From Anaerolineae bacterium (lineage in GTDB: Bacteria > Chloroflexota > Anaerolineae > Anaerolineales > E44-bin32): a stretch of 41,409 bases of DNA. Location: NCBI GenBank assembly GCA_011174825.1, contig DUEZ01000065.1, positions 89,215 to 130,623 on the forward strand, read 5' to 3'. How positions within the stretch are numbered: position 1 is the first letter of the stretch; every line of letters starts with the position of its first letter. Below the pieces are notes generated by a model. The model saw only the letters and a program-made list of their open reading frames with translations, made no database searches and was not told the DNA's origin. This document shows positions 26,995 to 34,898 of the stretch, in pieces. A program made the translations under genes and the position numbers.

Positions 26995-27405
26995 AAGGTG
27001 AAGTTCCCCTCTCCCAGATAGGGAGAGGGTGAAGATCGTGACTATTTCATAAGCGGTACCCAAGCAGTGCAGTGTAGCGTCTACAGCATCTCTTCCTGTC
27101 GTTAGGAGGAGCCTCCCCTCAATCTGTCATTGCGAGGACACGACGAAGCAACCTTATCGTTGAGGAGATTACTTCACCCCTACGGGGCTCGCAATGACAT
27201 CATGTGGCAGCCCTAAAAGGTCAGCCTCGTGAAGATCCCCTCTCCCCTTTGGGGAGAGGGTTAGGGTGAGGGGAGCTTGATTGACGAAATCCACCCTCAC
27301 CCCCGCCCTCTCCCTAAAAGGGAGAGGGATTATTTCCTCTAAACAGTAGACCGGGCTCCCACGCCCGGTCATACGGCGGCGTGGGAGCCGCCTCTACTGA
27401 ATTAG
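26995..27405. repeat. Composite repeat: F3, F1-like and F4 modules
   Basis: In order: an F3 palindrome plus an AGCGGTACCCAAGCAGTGCA module (about 27005-27080), a GTCATTGCGAGGACACG segment (about 27126-27200), a GTGGCAGCCC...GTGAAGATCCCCTCTCC module, two F3 palindromes (about 27238-27330) and F4 copies (about 27349-27400). The same modules occur near 14840-15050. No gene is supported between 26925 and 27482. Confidence 0.7.
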
Positions 27406-27470
27406 TACGGCTACCGCCTCTACCTCAATAGTGAGACCGGAGCTATCAAACACTAAAAACCACCCCATGC

Positions 27471-27476
27471 TACAAT
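27471..27476 (+). promoter_or_regulatory. Extended -10 box giving a leaderless mRNA
   Basis: TGC-TACAAT ends 6 bases before the ATG at 27483, so transcription should start at or beside the start codon. There is no ribosome-binding sequence. The arrangement matches that before the gene at 15108. Confidence 0.55.
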
Positions 27477-27482
27477 TTACCC

Positions 27483-29135
27483 ATGCCTAGCTACGAACCA
27501 GGAGAACTGCTACGCAACGCCCACTTCCTGCGCGAGGTGGATGAAGACGACCTTGAGTCCTTGGGTACGGCGCTCGTGCGTGAGGACTTCGACCAAGGTG
27601 ACGTTATTCTGCGTCAAGGAACACGCGCGCAAGCGATGTATTTCATCGCTCGTGGGGAGGTCGACGTCCTTCGCAAACAAGGCGAGGGTCCTGTCCAACG
27701 CTTAGCTACGCTCGAACCTGGTGACACCTTCGGTGAGTCCGAGTTAATCCACCGTCAACCTCGCATCGCGACCGTTCGTGCGAACCAGCCAACGTCCGTC
27801 TATCGTTGGGACCGAAGCGCGATGTCGAACTTCATGAAGGCTCACCCAAAAGCGCTTACCAGCCTGCGATTCTCCGCGAAAAGCCGCCTTCTGGCGAGCC
27901 AACTCCGCTTCAGGTGGCTTGCTGAGGACGAGGTCATTTATGGTTTATCGCGCAAACATTCGGTCCTCCTTTACGAAGGCCTAACGCTCCCCATTTTTCT
28001 CCTGTTTGGCGCGTCTGCACTGGTCTGGTATGGACTCGCCCAAGGCGGATCCTTGTTTCTCTGGATCGCTGGCGGTCTGGCCCTGGCTGGTGTGGCTTTG
28101 GGGATTTGGCGTTGGATCGACTGGCGCAACGACTACTACATCGTCACCGATCGTCGGGTCGTGTGGCTCGAAAAGATCATCGGGATCTACGATAGCCGGG
28201 TCGAATCGCCTCTCCACATGGTGCTCTCGGTAAGCATCAGCACGGACGTCCTAGGCCGGACGTTTGGCTATGGAGATGTGATCATCCGTACTTACACCGG
28301 CCGGGTTATCTTTCGCAACGTTGAGGATCCTCACGCTATGGCAGCGCTGGTGGAGGAGCATTGGCAGCGTGTGCGTGCCAAGAAGGATGATACAGATCGG
28401 GAGACTCTGGAACACATTGTGAAACATCGACTGGAACCCGAGACCGACACACTGGAACCAGAAGAGATCGAAGAGCAGGTTCCTGCACCTGAACGGACGG
28501 CGCCTCGTCCCGATGGGTTAGCACGCTTTGGTTTCAAAGTGCGTTTCGAGGAAAAGGGCGTCATAACCTACCGCAAACACTGGGCCGTCCTGTTACGAGA
28601 GATCGGCCTGCCATCCATGCTCATCATGTTGGTGGTCGGCCTCCTGGGCGCTCGATTGGGCGGCTTGGTGACAGTAAGCACGTTGAGTAACTTCTTCTTT
28701 TTCACCGGCGCAGCGCTGATCCCCCTCTTTTCATGGTGGATCTATCGCTATGTGGACTGGGCGAACGATATCTACCAGATCACAGCCGAACAGATTGTTG
28801 ACGTCTATAAGAAGCCCCTGGCGCGGGAGATGCGCAAGGTCGCTCCACTAGAAAACGTCCTCGGCACCGAGGTCGACCGCAAGGGACTATTGGGCATTAT
28901 GCTAAATTATGGCGATGTCATCACCAACATAGGTACGGAGCAGTTCACCTTCGAAGGTGTATTCGACCCCATCGGCGTGCAACAGGACATCGTCCATGCC
29001 CAGGAAACCTTTCTCCATCGCAGGACCGATCGTGAGCGCAGTCAGCGTCGCGATGAAATGGTAGAATTACTGGACATTTATCACGACCAATACGCTTCCC
29101 GAGACAAGGAGAGGCCAGCAAAAAGCAAAGGTTAG
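27483..29135 (+). CDS. Membrane protein with cyclic-nucleotide-binding domain and two bacterial PH domains
   Basis: The 550-residue protein opens with a CRP-like cyclic-nucleotide-binding domain (about 8-130) that keeps FGE at 83-85 and an Arg at 94 in the phosphate-binding loop. A pair of membrane helices follows (about 165-210), then a bPH_2-type domain (about 215-305, NDYYIVTDRRVVWLEK), an acidic linker, a second helix pair (about 370-425) and a second bPH-type domain (about 430-520, NDIYQITAEQIVDVYKKPL). The repeat of helix pair plus PH domain is clear. The function is unknown; a nucleotide-controlled membrane scaffold is possible. The def gene begins 2 bases after the stop. Confidence 0.85.
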   Translation: MPSYEPGELLRNAHFLREVDEDDLESLGTALVREDFDQGDVILRQGTRAQAMYFIARGEVDVLRKQGEGPVQRLATLEPGDTFGESELIHRQPRIATVRANQPTSVYRWDRSAMSNFMKAHPKALTSLRFSAKSRLLASQLRFRWLAEDEVIYGLSRKHSVLLYEGLTLPIFLLFGASALVWYGLAQGGSLFLWIAGGLALAGVALGIWRWIDWRNDYYIVTDRRVVWLEKIIGIYDSRVESPLHMVLSVSISTDVLGRTFGYGDVIIRTYTGRVIFRNVEDPHAMAALVEEHWQRVRAKKDDTDRETLEHIVKHRLEPETDTLEPEEIEEQVPAPERTAPRPDGLARFGFKVRFEEKGVITYRKHWAVLLREIGLPSMLIMLVVGLLGARLGGLVTVSTLSNFFFFTGAALIPLFSWWIYRYVDWANDIYQITAEQIVDVYKKPLAREMRKVAPLENVLGTEVDRKGLLGIMLNYGDVITNIGTEQFTFEGVFDPIGVQQDIVHAQETFLHRRTDRERSQRRDEMVELLDIYHDQYASRDKERPAKSKG

Positions 29136-29136
29136 T

Positions 29137-29664
29137 ATGGCAGCACACGAGATCCTCACCTCACCACACCCTACACTTCGAGATCGAGCGACCAAAGTCA
29201 AGGCTTTCACATCCAAGTTAGATCAACTGATCGAGGACATGATTGAAACCATGCGCGCCTCTTCCGGCGTCGGCTTGGCCGCGCCTCAGATCGGTGTTAA
29301 TCAACGGGTGATCGTCGTCGAGTACGCCGAGGGGAGCGAAGATCCGGAAGCTCCGCCCAAGCCGCCCAAGCTTTATGTTGTGGTCAACCCCGAGATCGTG
29401 CGTCATTCAAATGAAACGGTTAAGGGAAACGAAGCCTGTCTTTCACTGCCCGGATACTTTGGCGAAGTCGATCGCTACGAGTCTGTGACGGTCAAAGGTC
29501 TCAACCGTCAAGGTAAGCCCTTTAAAATTAAGGCCACCGGCTGGCTGGCACGCATATTCCAGCACGAGATCGACCACATCCAGGGAGCACTTTACATCGA
29601 TCGTGCTAATCAGGTCTGGCGGATTGAGGCGGACGAAGAGGAGGAGAGCCCCACAATGGTGTGA
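29137..29664 (+). CDS. def: Peptide deformylase
   Basis: This cytoplasmic metalloenzyme removes the formyl group from new proteins. The 175-residue length is normal. All three motifs are present: GVGLAAPQ (44-51), EACLS (99-103, with metal-ligand C101; most family members have EGCLS) and HEIDH (143-147) with two His ligands and the catalytic Glu. It follows the cyclic-nucleotide/PH-domain gene with only a one-base gap after that stop codon, so the two are co-transcribed and probably coupled. An acidic C-terminal tail is typical. Confidence 0.96.
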   Translation: MAAHEILTSPHPTLRDRATKVKAFTSKLDQLIEDMIETMRASSGVGLAAPQIGVNQRVIVVEYAEGSEDPEAPPKPPKLYVVVNPEIVRHSNETVKGNEACLSLPGYFGEVDRYESVTVKGLNRQGKPFKIKATGWLARIFQHEIDHIQGALYIDRANQVWRIEADEEEESPTMV

Positions 29665-29689
29665 GGGCGAAAGCACGAAGCATATGACG

Positions 29690-30315
29690 TAGGGGCGACT
29701 GGCCAGTCGCCCCTACATTGTTAATAAGGATGAGATTCTGAGCGCTGTAGGCGCGAAGAATCTCGTTGATGGGAAAGAGAGGGCTATCATTTCAGAACAG
29801 ATGATAAATAATAATGTCAGGGCGGGGTAATCCCGCCCCTACGATTTTTTCCCCAGTAGAAGCCCTCAGCTGTCAGCCGTCAGCTTTCAGATCCCTCTAA
29901 AAGTACATTTTCTACAATTCCATGGTGAAGCTGAAGGCCGACCGCTGATTGCTGATGGCTAATTGCCTATGGCCAGCAGCAGAGTTGCTGGACTCCAAAA
30001 ATGTCACAGCTTCCCGCGAGCTTAAAGCTCGCCGGAAGCTTCATTACGCGTAGGGGCGCAAGATCGTGCGCGCTTACATCGGTAGAAAAGGTATGTCATT
30101 CTGAGCCGGAGCAAAGCGTAGGCGACGATATCGTACCCGAAGGGTGAGAATCCCTATGATTCTACGAATTAAGAAGCCTCATCATAGGGATTCCTCGTCG
30201 CGATGCTCCTCGGAATGACATGAGTGAAAATATGACATAAGGGCGCAATTCATTGCGCCCCTACAGGTGGAATTAATTTCTCAATGATGTAGGGGCGTAA
30301 TTCATTACACCCCTG
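29690..30315. repeat. Dense repeat zone (F2, F1, F6, F5)
   Basis: Contents in order: an F2 palindrome with ACTGGCCAGT centre (about 29690-29716), half an F1 (about 29730-29770), an F2 copy (about 29818-29842), an F6 long palindrome (about 29868-29965), an F5 copy (about 29975-30045), a degenerate F2 (about 30050-30078), a full F1 (about 30092-30225) and two more F2 copies (about 30240-30266 and 30290-30313). No gene is supported here. Confidence 0.75.
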
Positions 30316-30356
30316 TTGTTAATCATAAAAGATGCATCGTCCTATAAGCGGACGAA

Positions 30357-30461
30357 TTATGTTTTCAAACGCCTCAACCAGTACTTTCGAAGATCATTGA
30401 TCCCTAGCAATAGCATCGTCGTAAGGACGTATGCTAGATTCACCAAAGCAAGCCATTTCAC
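30357..30461 (-). CDS. 34-residue single-pass membrane peptide
   Basis: A GTG start at 30461 follows a perfect GAGGAGG ribosome site on the minus strand. The product is 34 residues: a hydrophobic helix (WLALVNLAYVLTTMLLLGI) and a basic tail (NDLRKYWLRRLKT). It lies 14 bases after the stop of the reading frame at 30476-30709 and would be co-transcribed from the promoter near 30850. The strong ribosome site and the classic helix-plus-basic-tail form argue for a real small membrane protein; the function is unknown. Confidence 0.5.
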   Translation of the reverse strand: MKWLALVNLAYVLTTMLLLGINDLRKYWLRRLKT

Positions 30462-30475
30462 GGTTCTCCTCCTCA

Positions 30476-30709
30476 CTATACCGTGTCTGATCCTGCCGTG
30501 ATTTGACCGATGCTACCTACACATATCCAGTTCGATAACCCCTCCTTCTCCCCTTTCTCTAACCTCAAATGAGATGCGAACTTGTGATCACCGAAACCAT
30601 TCACCCGTGCTATGTGGTCTCGCGAGAATATCAACTGCGAAACAGAACTGCGCTCCAGTCTGGTGTTTTGGAATTCCAACAAGGCGTAAGGCCCATAGGT
30701 CAACGCCAA
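30476..30709 (-). CDS. Hypothetical protein, possibly frameshifted near its 5' end
   Basis: From a TTG at 30709 the frame gives 77 residues (MALTYGPYALLEFQNTR ...). The same frame stays open upstream to about 30810 but offers no normal start codon, giving a natural-looking extension (RLAHLLTLAAIVEREDIRTL). An ATG at 30812 lies in the neighbouring frame; removing one G from the GGGGG run right after it would join the two into a protein of about 112 residues. So this may be a frameshifted gene, an assembly error in a homopolymer, or a slippage site. I recognise no family. Promoter and operator are upstream, and the 34-residue peptide follows. Confidence 0.4.
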   Translation of the reverse strand: MALTYGPYALLEFQNTRLERSSVSQLIFSRDHIARVNGFGDHKFASHLRLEKGEKEGLSNWICVGSIGQITAGSDTV

Positions 30710-30813
30710 TGTTCTTATGTCTTCTCGCTCTACAATTGCGGCTAAGGTGAGAAGATGCGCTAGCCTCCCCTGCGCTTTGTCCCGGTGCGCACCTTCGCTT
30801 AGCCGCCCCCATA

Positions 30814-30876
30814 CACTAGTACTGCGGTACTAGTGGTGTAAATATCAGTGTAGCACAGGGGTAGATTGTATGTCAA
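30814..30876 (-). promoter_or_regulatory. Promoter with 9-bp-arm operator palindrome
   Basis: TTGACA (30876-30871) and TACACT (30852-30847, extended by TG) are 18 bases apart on the minus strand. Just downstream of the expected start lies the perfect palindrome CACTAGTAC-N4-GTACTAGTG (30814-30835), a typical size for a dimeric repressor site. It drives the small ORF pair ending at 30357. Confidence 0.55.
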
Positions 30877-30977
30877 TTCGGCCCCTCGTGCATGCATTGA
30901 AATAAACATCCCCCTCGCTGGTCCTGAGTTCCATGAGAGCCCAACCTTCTCGAGTGATTCTGGATTCCATCGGCTCT

Positions 30978-31170
30978 GTGAGCAGCAGAGCTGCTGGACT
31001 CCAAAAATACCTACCATGTTTCATTGCTTGTGTCACAAAAAAACAAGCCGTCAGCGGTCAGCCGTCAGCTTTCAGTCCCGACGAAAAGCACATTTTCTGC
31101 AACACATGGTGAAATTGAAAGTTGACCGCTGATGGCTGACCGCTAATTGCTAATAGCTAATTGCTGACGG
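30978..31170. repeat. F5 and F6 repeats
   Basis: An F5 piece (AGCAGCAGAGCTGCTGGACTCCAAAAAT) is followed by a long F6 palindrome (about 31045-31170) with outer arms AAGCCGTCAGC / GCTGACGGCTT and the interior AGCACATTTTCTGCAACACATGGTGAA also seen near 29900 and 39010. On the plus strand the F6 copy ends in a T-run and could act as a terminator. Confidence 0.65.
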
Positions 31171-31176
31171 CTTTTT

Positions 31177-32271
31177 TTATTTTCCCCCACCCACGCTGAG
31201 AGGGGCAACAGTAAGTTGGGCAGATCTGTCCTCTCGCCGCGGCCTCAGGATCTGCCACCATTCATGGATAACGATCAACAACGCTGGCAAGCCAACAAGC
31301 GTCAAGTAGCCTAACGGTGAGCGAATAAAAGCCACTAAGTATCCAACCAGAGGAAGGTTGAACCACATCCTCCCGACGATTTGGTCGGGAGCGATTAATA
31401 CCATGTCCGGTTCGTTCACCCCATCACCTTGCGTTCGATACCTCACATCCGTGCTGTTCTCAATCACCTCCACCACGCGGTGTGTTACATAGACCGTTTC
31501 ACCACCCAGTTCCGCTACGGAAAAGGTGATCACATCACCGACCTCAATTTCATCAACCGCCTTGGGGTACGAGACCACAATCGAACCCATGGGGATGGTC
31601 GGCTCCATGCTTTGACTGACAACGACCAACAGGTTCGCGCCCATCAACCGGGGCGTCAACAGCAGCAACAATGCGCTAATGATGATCGTGATCAAGAGCA
31701 CGTCGACGACACCTCGTAAGGTGCTGGTCAATTTACGTGGTTTTCTCGGCCGATTACCGTTCTCCGAGAAAGGTGTAATCATGGAGCGGAACTTGAGACC
31801 AGTGGGCCACGCTCCCTGCAACTCCGGGATGATACCCCAGCCGATAAACCCTTTTGAAGTTCCAAATCCTCTTCTCTGAAGGCCACTCCAGGAACTCAAA
31901 GCGTCCTCGCTCCCCCACAAAATCTCCCTTTGCGAATAGCGCAATGGCCGCGTCTGGGTTTCCGAAGGTTTCCCCCCATTGGCCCGTTCATTGCGCAGGT
32001 CCAGAAGACGCATCTTTGCATAGGGATCGTTGGGCCGTAGGCGAAGAACTTGCTCCAGGCAGTGAATCCCCTCCCCTCGGTCGTCAGCCAGATGCGCCAT
32101 CAGCGCCCACGCCGCGACGTTATCCGCGTCTTTGCAGACCACATCAAGCGCGAGCACCGTCTTTGCGCGAAAGATCTCACCGGTGTTGATCAACTCAATA
32201 CACTGATGGAACGCTCCGTTCCCCGCCGCGCCCAATGAATCCTCCTTGCTCGGTGGTAAAAGCAATCTCAT
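31177..32271 (-). CDS. TPR-fused SipW/ER-type signal peptidase I (locus A)
   Basis: The start at 32271 is set by a 4-base ATGA overlap with the upstream TasA-like gene; a longer in-frame ORF to 32319 would run back into that gene. The roughly 364-residue protein has an N-terminal TPR-like domain (about 15-105, AFHQCIELINTGEIFRAKTV), a linker, a membrane helix, an S26B peptidase domain and a C-terminal helix. The catalytic Ser is in VVSQSMEPTIPMGSIVV and the His in YVTHRVVEV, where bacterial LepB would have Lys; the TQGDGVNEPD box is present. This class includes SipW, which cleaves fibre-protein precursors. The upstream secreted protein is the obvious candidate substrate. Confidence 0.85.
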   Translation of the reverse strand: MRLLLPPSKEDSLGAAGNGAFHQCIELINTGEIFRAKTVLALDVVCKDADNVAAWALMAHLADDRGEGIHCLEQVLRLRPNDPYAKMRLLDLRNERANGGKPSETQTRPLRYSQREILWGSEDALSSWSGLQRRGFGTSKGFIGWGIIPELQGAWPTGLKFRSMITPFSENGNRPRKPRKLTSTLRGVVDVLLITIIISALLLLLTPRLMGANLLVVVSQSMEPTIPMGSIVVSYPKAVDEIEVGDVITFSVAELGGETVYVTHRVVEVIENSTDVRYRTQGDGVNEPDMVLIAPDQIVGRMWFNLPLVGYLVAFIRSPLGYLTLVGLPALLIVIHEWWQILRPRREDRSAQLTVAPLSVGGGK

Positions 32272-32849
32272 GGCTGATCGAATTCGAACTGTGCCCACGC
32301 GACTTCCGCACACGGGCATTGGACGAAATCACTGGATCCGAAAAAAGCCGCCTTTAGCAGACCGGGCATCGGAGAAAGACCGCACTCGCATGCCCCCTCT
32401 CCCTGATCACGATCAAGAAAATAATGGCGGACGACCAAATGACCCGCCTCTCCCTGACACTCGTTTTTCACCTCATCCGGGAAGGTCATATTGACAGTAA
32501 CTGATTCCGTTTCCCCTGGTTCTAAGTGCAGATCTGCACCAGGGCTCCAACTCGTCTCGTAATCCAGATCCCTTCCGTCCCCATCACAACTCCAGAGGGA
32601 CCCCTGCCGAACGAAGGTCACTCGGTAATCGCGGGGGTAGGCATAGTGGTTGGTGAAACTTAGTGTCTTGATATACGTATCGCCGGGCATGACCTGCACG
32701 CGATCGAAACAATGTACGGCCTCCGATCCGCATGCCAGCCTGGTGGGTAACAGAATTCCCTGCAGATAAGGCCAAATCGCGATAATGATCAATGTCGTGA
32801 TTAACAGGATTGTTACAGCGACAAGTGTTATCCTGCCAAGGATCTGCAA
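32268..32849 (-). CDS. TasA/camelysin-like secreted protein
   Basis: The 193-residue protein starts at a TTG with a strong AAGGAGGA site. An N-terminal hydrophobic helix (about 5-30) serves as signal or anchor. The rest is predicted beta-rich with the TasA/CalY pattern: VMPGDTYIKTLSFTNHYAYPRDYRVTF, then LEPGETESVTVNMTFPDEVKNECQGE, close to the conserved LxPGE ... NxxQG ending of that family. It is Cys-rich, including a CECG and CPC near the C-terminus. It is coupled by ATGA overlap to a SipW-type peptidase gene, the classic sipW-tasA pairing, here in the order substrate then peptidase. Fibre formation is inference. Confidence 0.65.
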   Translation of the reverse strand: MQILGRITLVAVTILLITTLIIIAIWPYLQGILLPTRLACGSEAVHCFDRVQVMPGDTYIKTLSFTNHYAYPRDYRVTFVRQGSLWSCDGDGRDLDYETSWSPGADLHLEPGETESVTVNMTFPDEVKNECQGEAGHLVVRHYFLDRDQGEGACECGLSPMPGLLKAAFFGSSDFVQCPCAEVAWAQFEFDQP

Positions 32850-32896
32850 CTTGTCCTCCTTAGCCCATGGTAGGGTTTAAACGCCAAACCAGTAAA

Positions 32897-32945
32897 AGGC
32901 GAACGGTGGGGCGGGGCGGCTGAGCTCCACCCCTCCCGTTCGCCT
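32897..32945 (-). terminator. Intercistronic hairpin before the TasA-like gene
   Basis: AGGCGAACGG (32897-32906) pairs perfectly with CCGTTCGCCT (32936-32945), with a shorter GC-rich inner stem. On the minus strand it is followed by TTTT. It sits between a short upstream frame and the TasA-like gene and could be an attenuator. Confidence 0.45.
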
Positions 32946-32966
32946 GCCAAGACGGATGAAGAACAT

Positions 32967-33200
32967 CTACTTATCAGGTTGAGGGTTTCCATCTCCATCC
33001 GGACTGATTCCCAGGATCTGTCTCCATCGCCTTGTGTAAGCGACAGATTGACAAATCCGATGATGTGTTTGATCGGAAATCTCGTTTTCGTTGCGATCGT
33101 TAGGCGGGAGGCCAGTGATCACGCAACTTTCCTCACGCATACCGGTTGCGAAGCCTCCAGCGCAGTGATTGGGAAATGGTTGTATGCCTCTTCTATACAT
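32967..33200 (-). CDS. Small hypothetical ORF upstream of the TasA-like gene
   Basis: A frame of 77 residues begins at ATG 33200, close after a GAGAGAGGAGGTG ribosome-like sequence; the start may instead be ATG 33218. It has three Cys and ends GISPDGDGNPQPDK. No signal peptide or known domain is seen. It lies between the conserved RNA leader and the attenuator-like hairpin, so it could be a leader peptide or a remnant of a second secreted protein. Low confidence because of tight ribosome-site spacing and lack of homology. Confidence 0.3.
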   Translation of the reverse strand: MYRRGIQPFPNHCAGGFATGMREESCVITGLPPNDRNENEISDQTHHRICQSVAYTRRWRQILGISPDGDGNPQPDK

Positions 33201-33414
33201 CACCTCCTCTCTCGACATCGGGGCTATCTTTGGTCAGCTGCTCCTAAGACTTAGGCACACAATGAGGGCACTGACCTGCCTAAGATTCCAGATCCCCCCA
33301 GCAGAACGCCCCGAGCTCAACACCTCGTCCAACCGAGGTTCGGTAATCCCATCGGATCGAGGTTCAAATACGACGTTGCACTGGTCTCGATCCGCAAATC
33401 TTCAAACCACTGCG

Positions 33415-33656
33415 TTTCGGTGAGCCCCCGGTTGAAGGGCCTGTCTCAGGGGAATTCGAAGGGCCTATCCTAAACCTCATCAAAGGACCAACCGGGGGCT
33501 CTACCGAACGCTCTGACCCCAGGCGCATCTCAGTGTTACTCAATGTCCGACGATCTTACACATCGACGCGACCTGTGGGGCTACACCACTTCGCTCCTCA
33601 GAGGTGACACATACCCATCCAACGTACAACCGCATTCGTGCGCGGTGATGTTCGCT
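33415..33656 (-). ncRNA. Conserved 5' leader RNA of peptidase locus A (copy 1)
   Basis: This block recurs upstream of locus B at 34899-35144. It contains a 13-bp perfect stem (33422-33434 with 33489-33501) enclosing a 54-base loop with an inner 4-bp stem (33438-33441 with 33462-33465) around a 20-base loop that is identical in both copies. In copy 2 the inner stem has a compensatory change, and two outer-stem changes become G-U pairs only if the RNA is read from the minus strand. This supports a structured leader of the minus-strand TasA/signal-peptidase mRNA. The start of transcription was not identified. I do not recognise the class. Confidence 0.6.
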
Positions 33657-33702
33657 ACAACTCACTTCAAAAAAAATCTGGAAAATCCCTCCATTTCTGC
33701 TG

Positions 33703-33812
33703 TATAATCAAACATGCACAGAGGGTCGACCCGTAATTATTCCCGTGTACCCAAGCGGGATGCCCCTTGTGCTTGGCCTCGGCCGGCCGCCACCGGCCGA
33801 GGTTGCTTTATA
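33703..33812 (+). ncRNA. Putative small RNA R1 with promoter
   Basis: TATAAT at 33703-33708 is followed after exactly 7 bases by GCACA (33716), the conserved 5' end of all three copies. GCACA pairs with TGTGC (about 33768-33772), enclosing a smaller hairpin (CCCG ... CGGG). A 10-bp GC-rich hairpin with loop CCGCCA follows (33777-33802), then a T-rich tail. The RNA is about 90 bases and runs away from the locus A genes. Beyond it are a TGAAACCG/CGGTTTCA hairpin (about 33826-33851) and no supported gene up to 34155. Confidence 0.55.
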
Positions 33813-34155
33813 CCTTGTTAAAAGTGTGAAACCGACTACAGAGCCGGTTTCATGATGGGTTGCCTGAAGACCCCGCCCTTCCCACGGTCCAGGTTAGCCC
33901 CCTCGGATTTCTGTATCATACCCCGTCCATTTTCAACCACGACACAAGTTCCCCTACTTCCCCATGGATGCTGCCTAATTGATGATGCGACGCGAACTCG
34001 CGTCTATTGTGCTTGTCGGATTGGAGAGGACGAGCCTTGAAAAATGGACCTCAGTTGTGCTCCTCCCCTACACCACCCTACCTCATGAAAATTTTACATG
34101 TTCAAGGTAACCAATTGGTATCCGAGGGGTCATATCATGGATACCAAAACGAGGG

Positions 34156-34740
34156 CTAAAGAAGCAATGTCAGCGCGCTGATAATGGCCAGTATCAAGAG
34201 TTTTTCGATAATCCCTCGAACGGCGTGCGGTAACCGGAGGGGTTTCTTCCTCGGTTGGGGGACCTCTTCCGAGAAGGGGATCATGATGGTGCGGTATTTG
34301 AGGCCCGTGGGCCACGCGGCCTGCATCTCTGGGATGACGCCCCAACCCAGAACGCCTCTCGATGCCTTGGATCTCCTCCCTTGTGGCATGATCCACGAAT
34401 TTGATAGATCTACGCCACCTTCCCAGCTGTTATGTTCGGAGAAGCGGAACGGACGCGACGGTGTTGCCAGAGGCTCTTCTTGTATGGTTCCGTTATTTCG
34501 CAGCCTGAGGAGACGATACCTGGCATAGTGATTGTCCGGTTGGAGCCGAACCACCTGCTCCAGACAGTGGATCTCCTCCGCGCGATCGTCGACCAGATGA
34601 GCCATCAAGGCCCACGCTGCGGCGTTGTTTGCGTCCCTACAGACCACATCGCGCGCGAGGATGGACCTTGCTTTAAATATCTCGCCGGCATTGATCAATT
34701 CAATGCATCGACGAAAGGCTCCGTTACATAACTCTTCCAA
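34156..34740 (-). pseudogene. Truncated copy of the TPR signal peptidase (locus B)
   Basis: The 194-residue frame matches the N-terminal half of the locus A peptidase closely (for example AFRRCIELINAGEIFKARSI against AFHQCIELINTGEIFRAKTV, and GWGVIPEMQAAWPTGLKYR). It stops inside the membrane helix at SALTLLL, where locus A continues into the catalytic domain; after the stop only a few bases still align. The Ser/His peptidase domain and the TasA-like gene are absent. It looks like a decayed tandem duplicate, although a short TPR-membrane protein could still be made. Confidence 0.8.
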
Positions 34741-34898
34741 CCTGCTCTCCTACGCCTGTGGCGGGAGGTATTCTATAGACCGATGAAGCTAAACCACACG
34801 CCATCAACCTTAAAAGGACGTTGGCCACCTAGGTCAGGGTGATATTTAATACGCTGCTGAGCGTAAACTTATGGTTGGAGAAAGGTGTCATCTCGGCG

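Noticed and set aside
33422..33520. Hammerhead ribozyme in leader copy 1 (GATGA and GAAAC motifs)
   Set aside because: The invariant CUGAUGA core is changed and is absent from copy 2, and the stem order does not fit.
33716..33802. c-di-GMP riboswitch (GEMM) suggested by GCACAGAGGG and a nearby GGDEF gene
   Set aside because: The conserved GEMM core and tetraloop receptor are missing and no coding gene follows on the plus strand.
33852..34040. 62-residue plus-strand frame after R1
   Set aside because: It starts inside a hairpin, has no ribosome site, and its sequence does not resemble any domain.
34184..34731. Plus-strand frames (34184-34528, 34432-34731) opposite the truncated peptidase
   Set aside because: The minus-strand frame has clear similarity to the locus A peptidase; the plus frames are its shadows.
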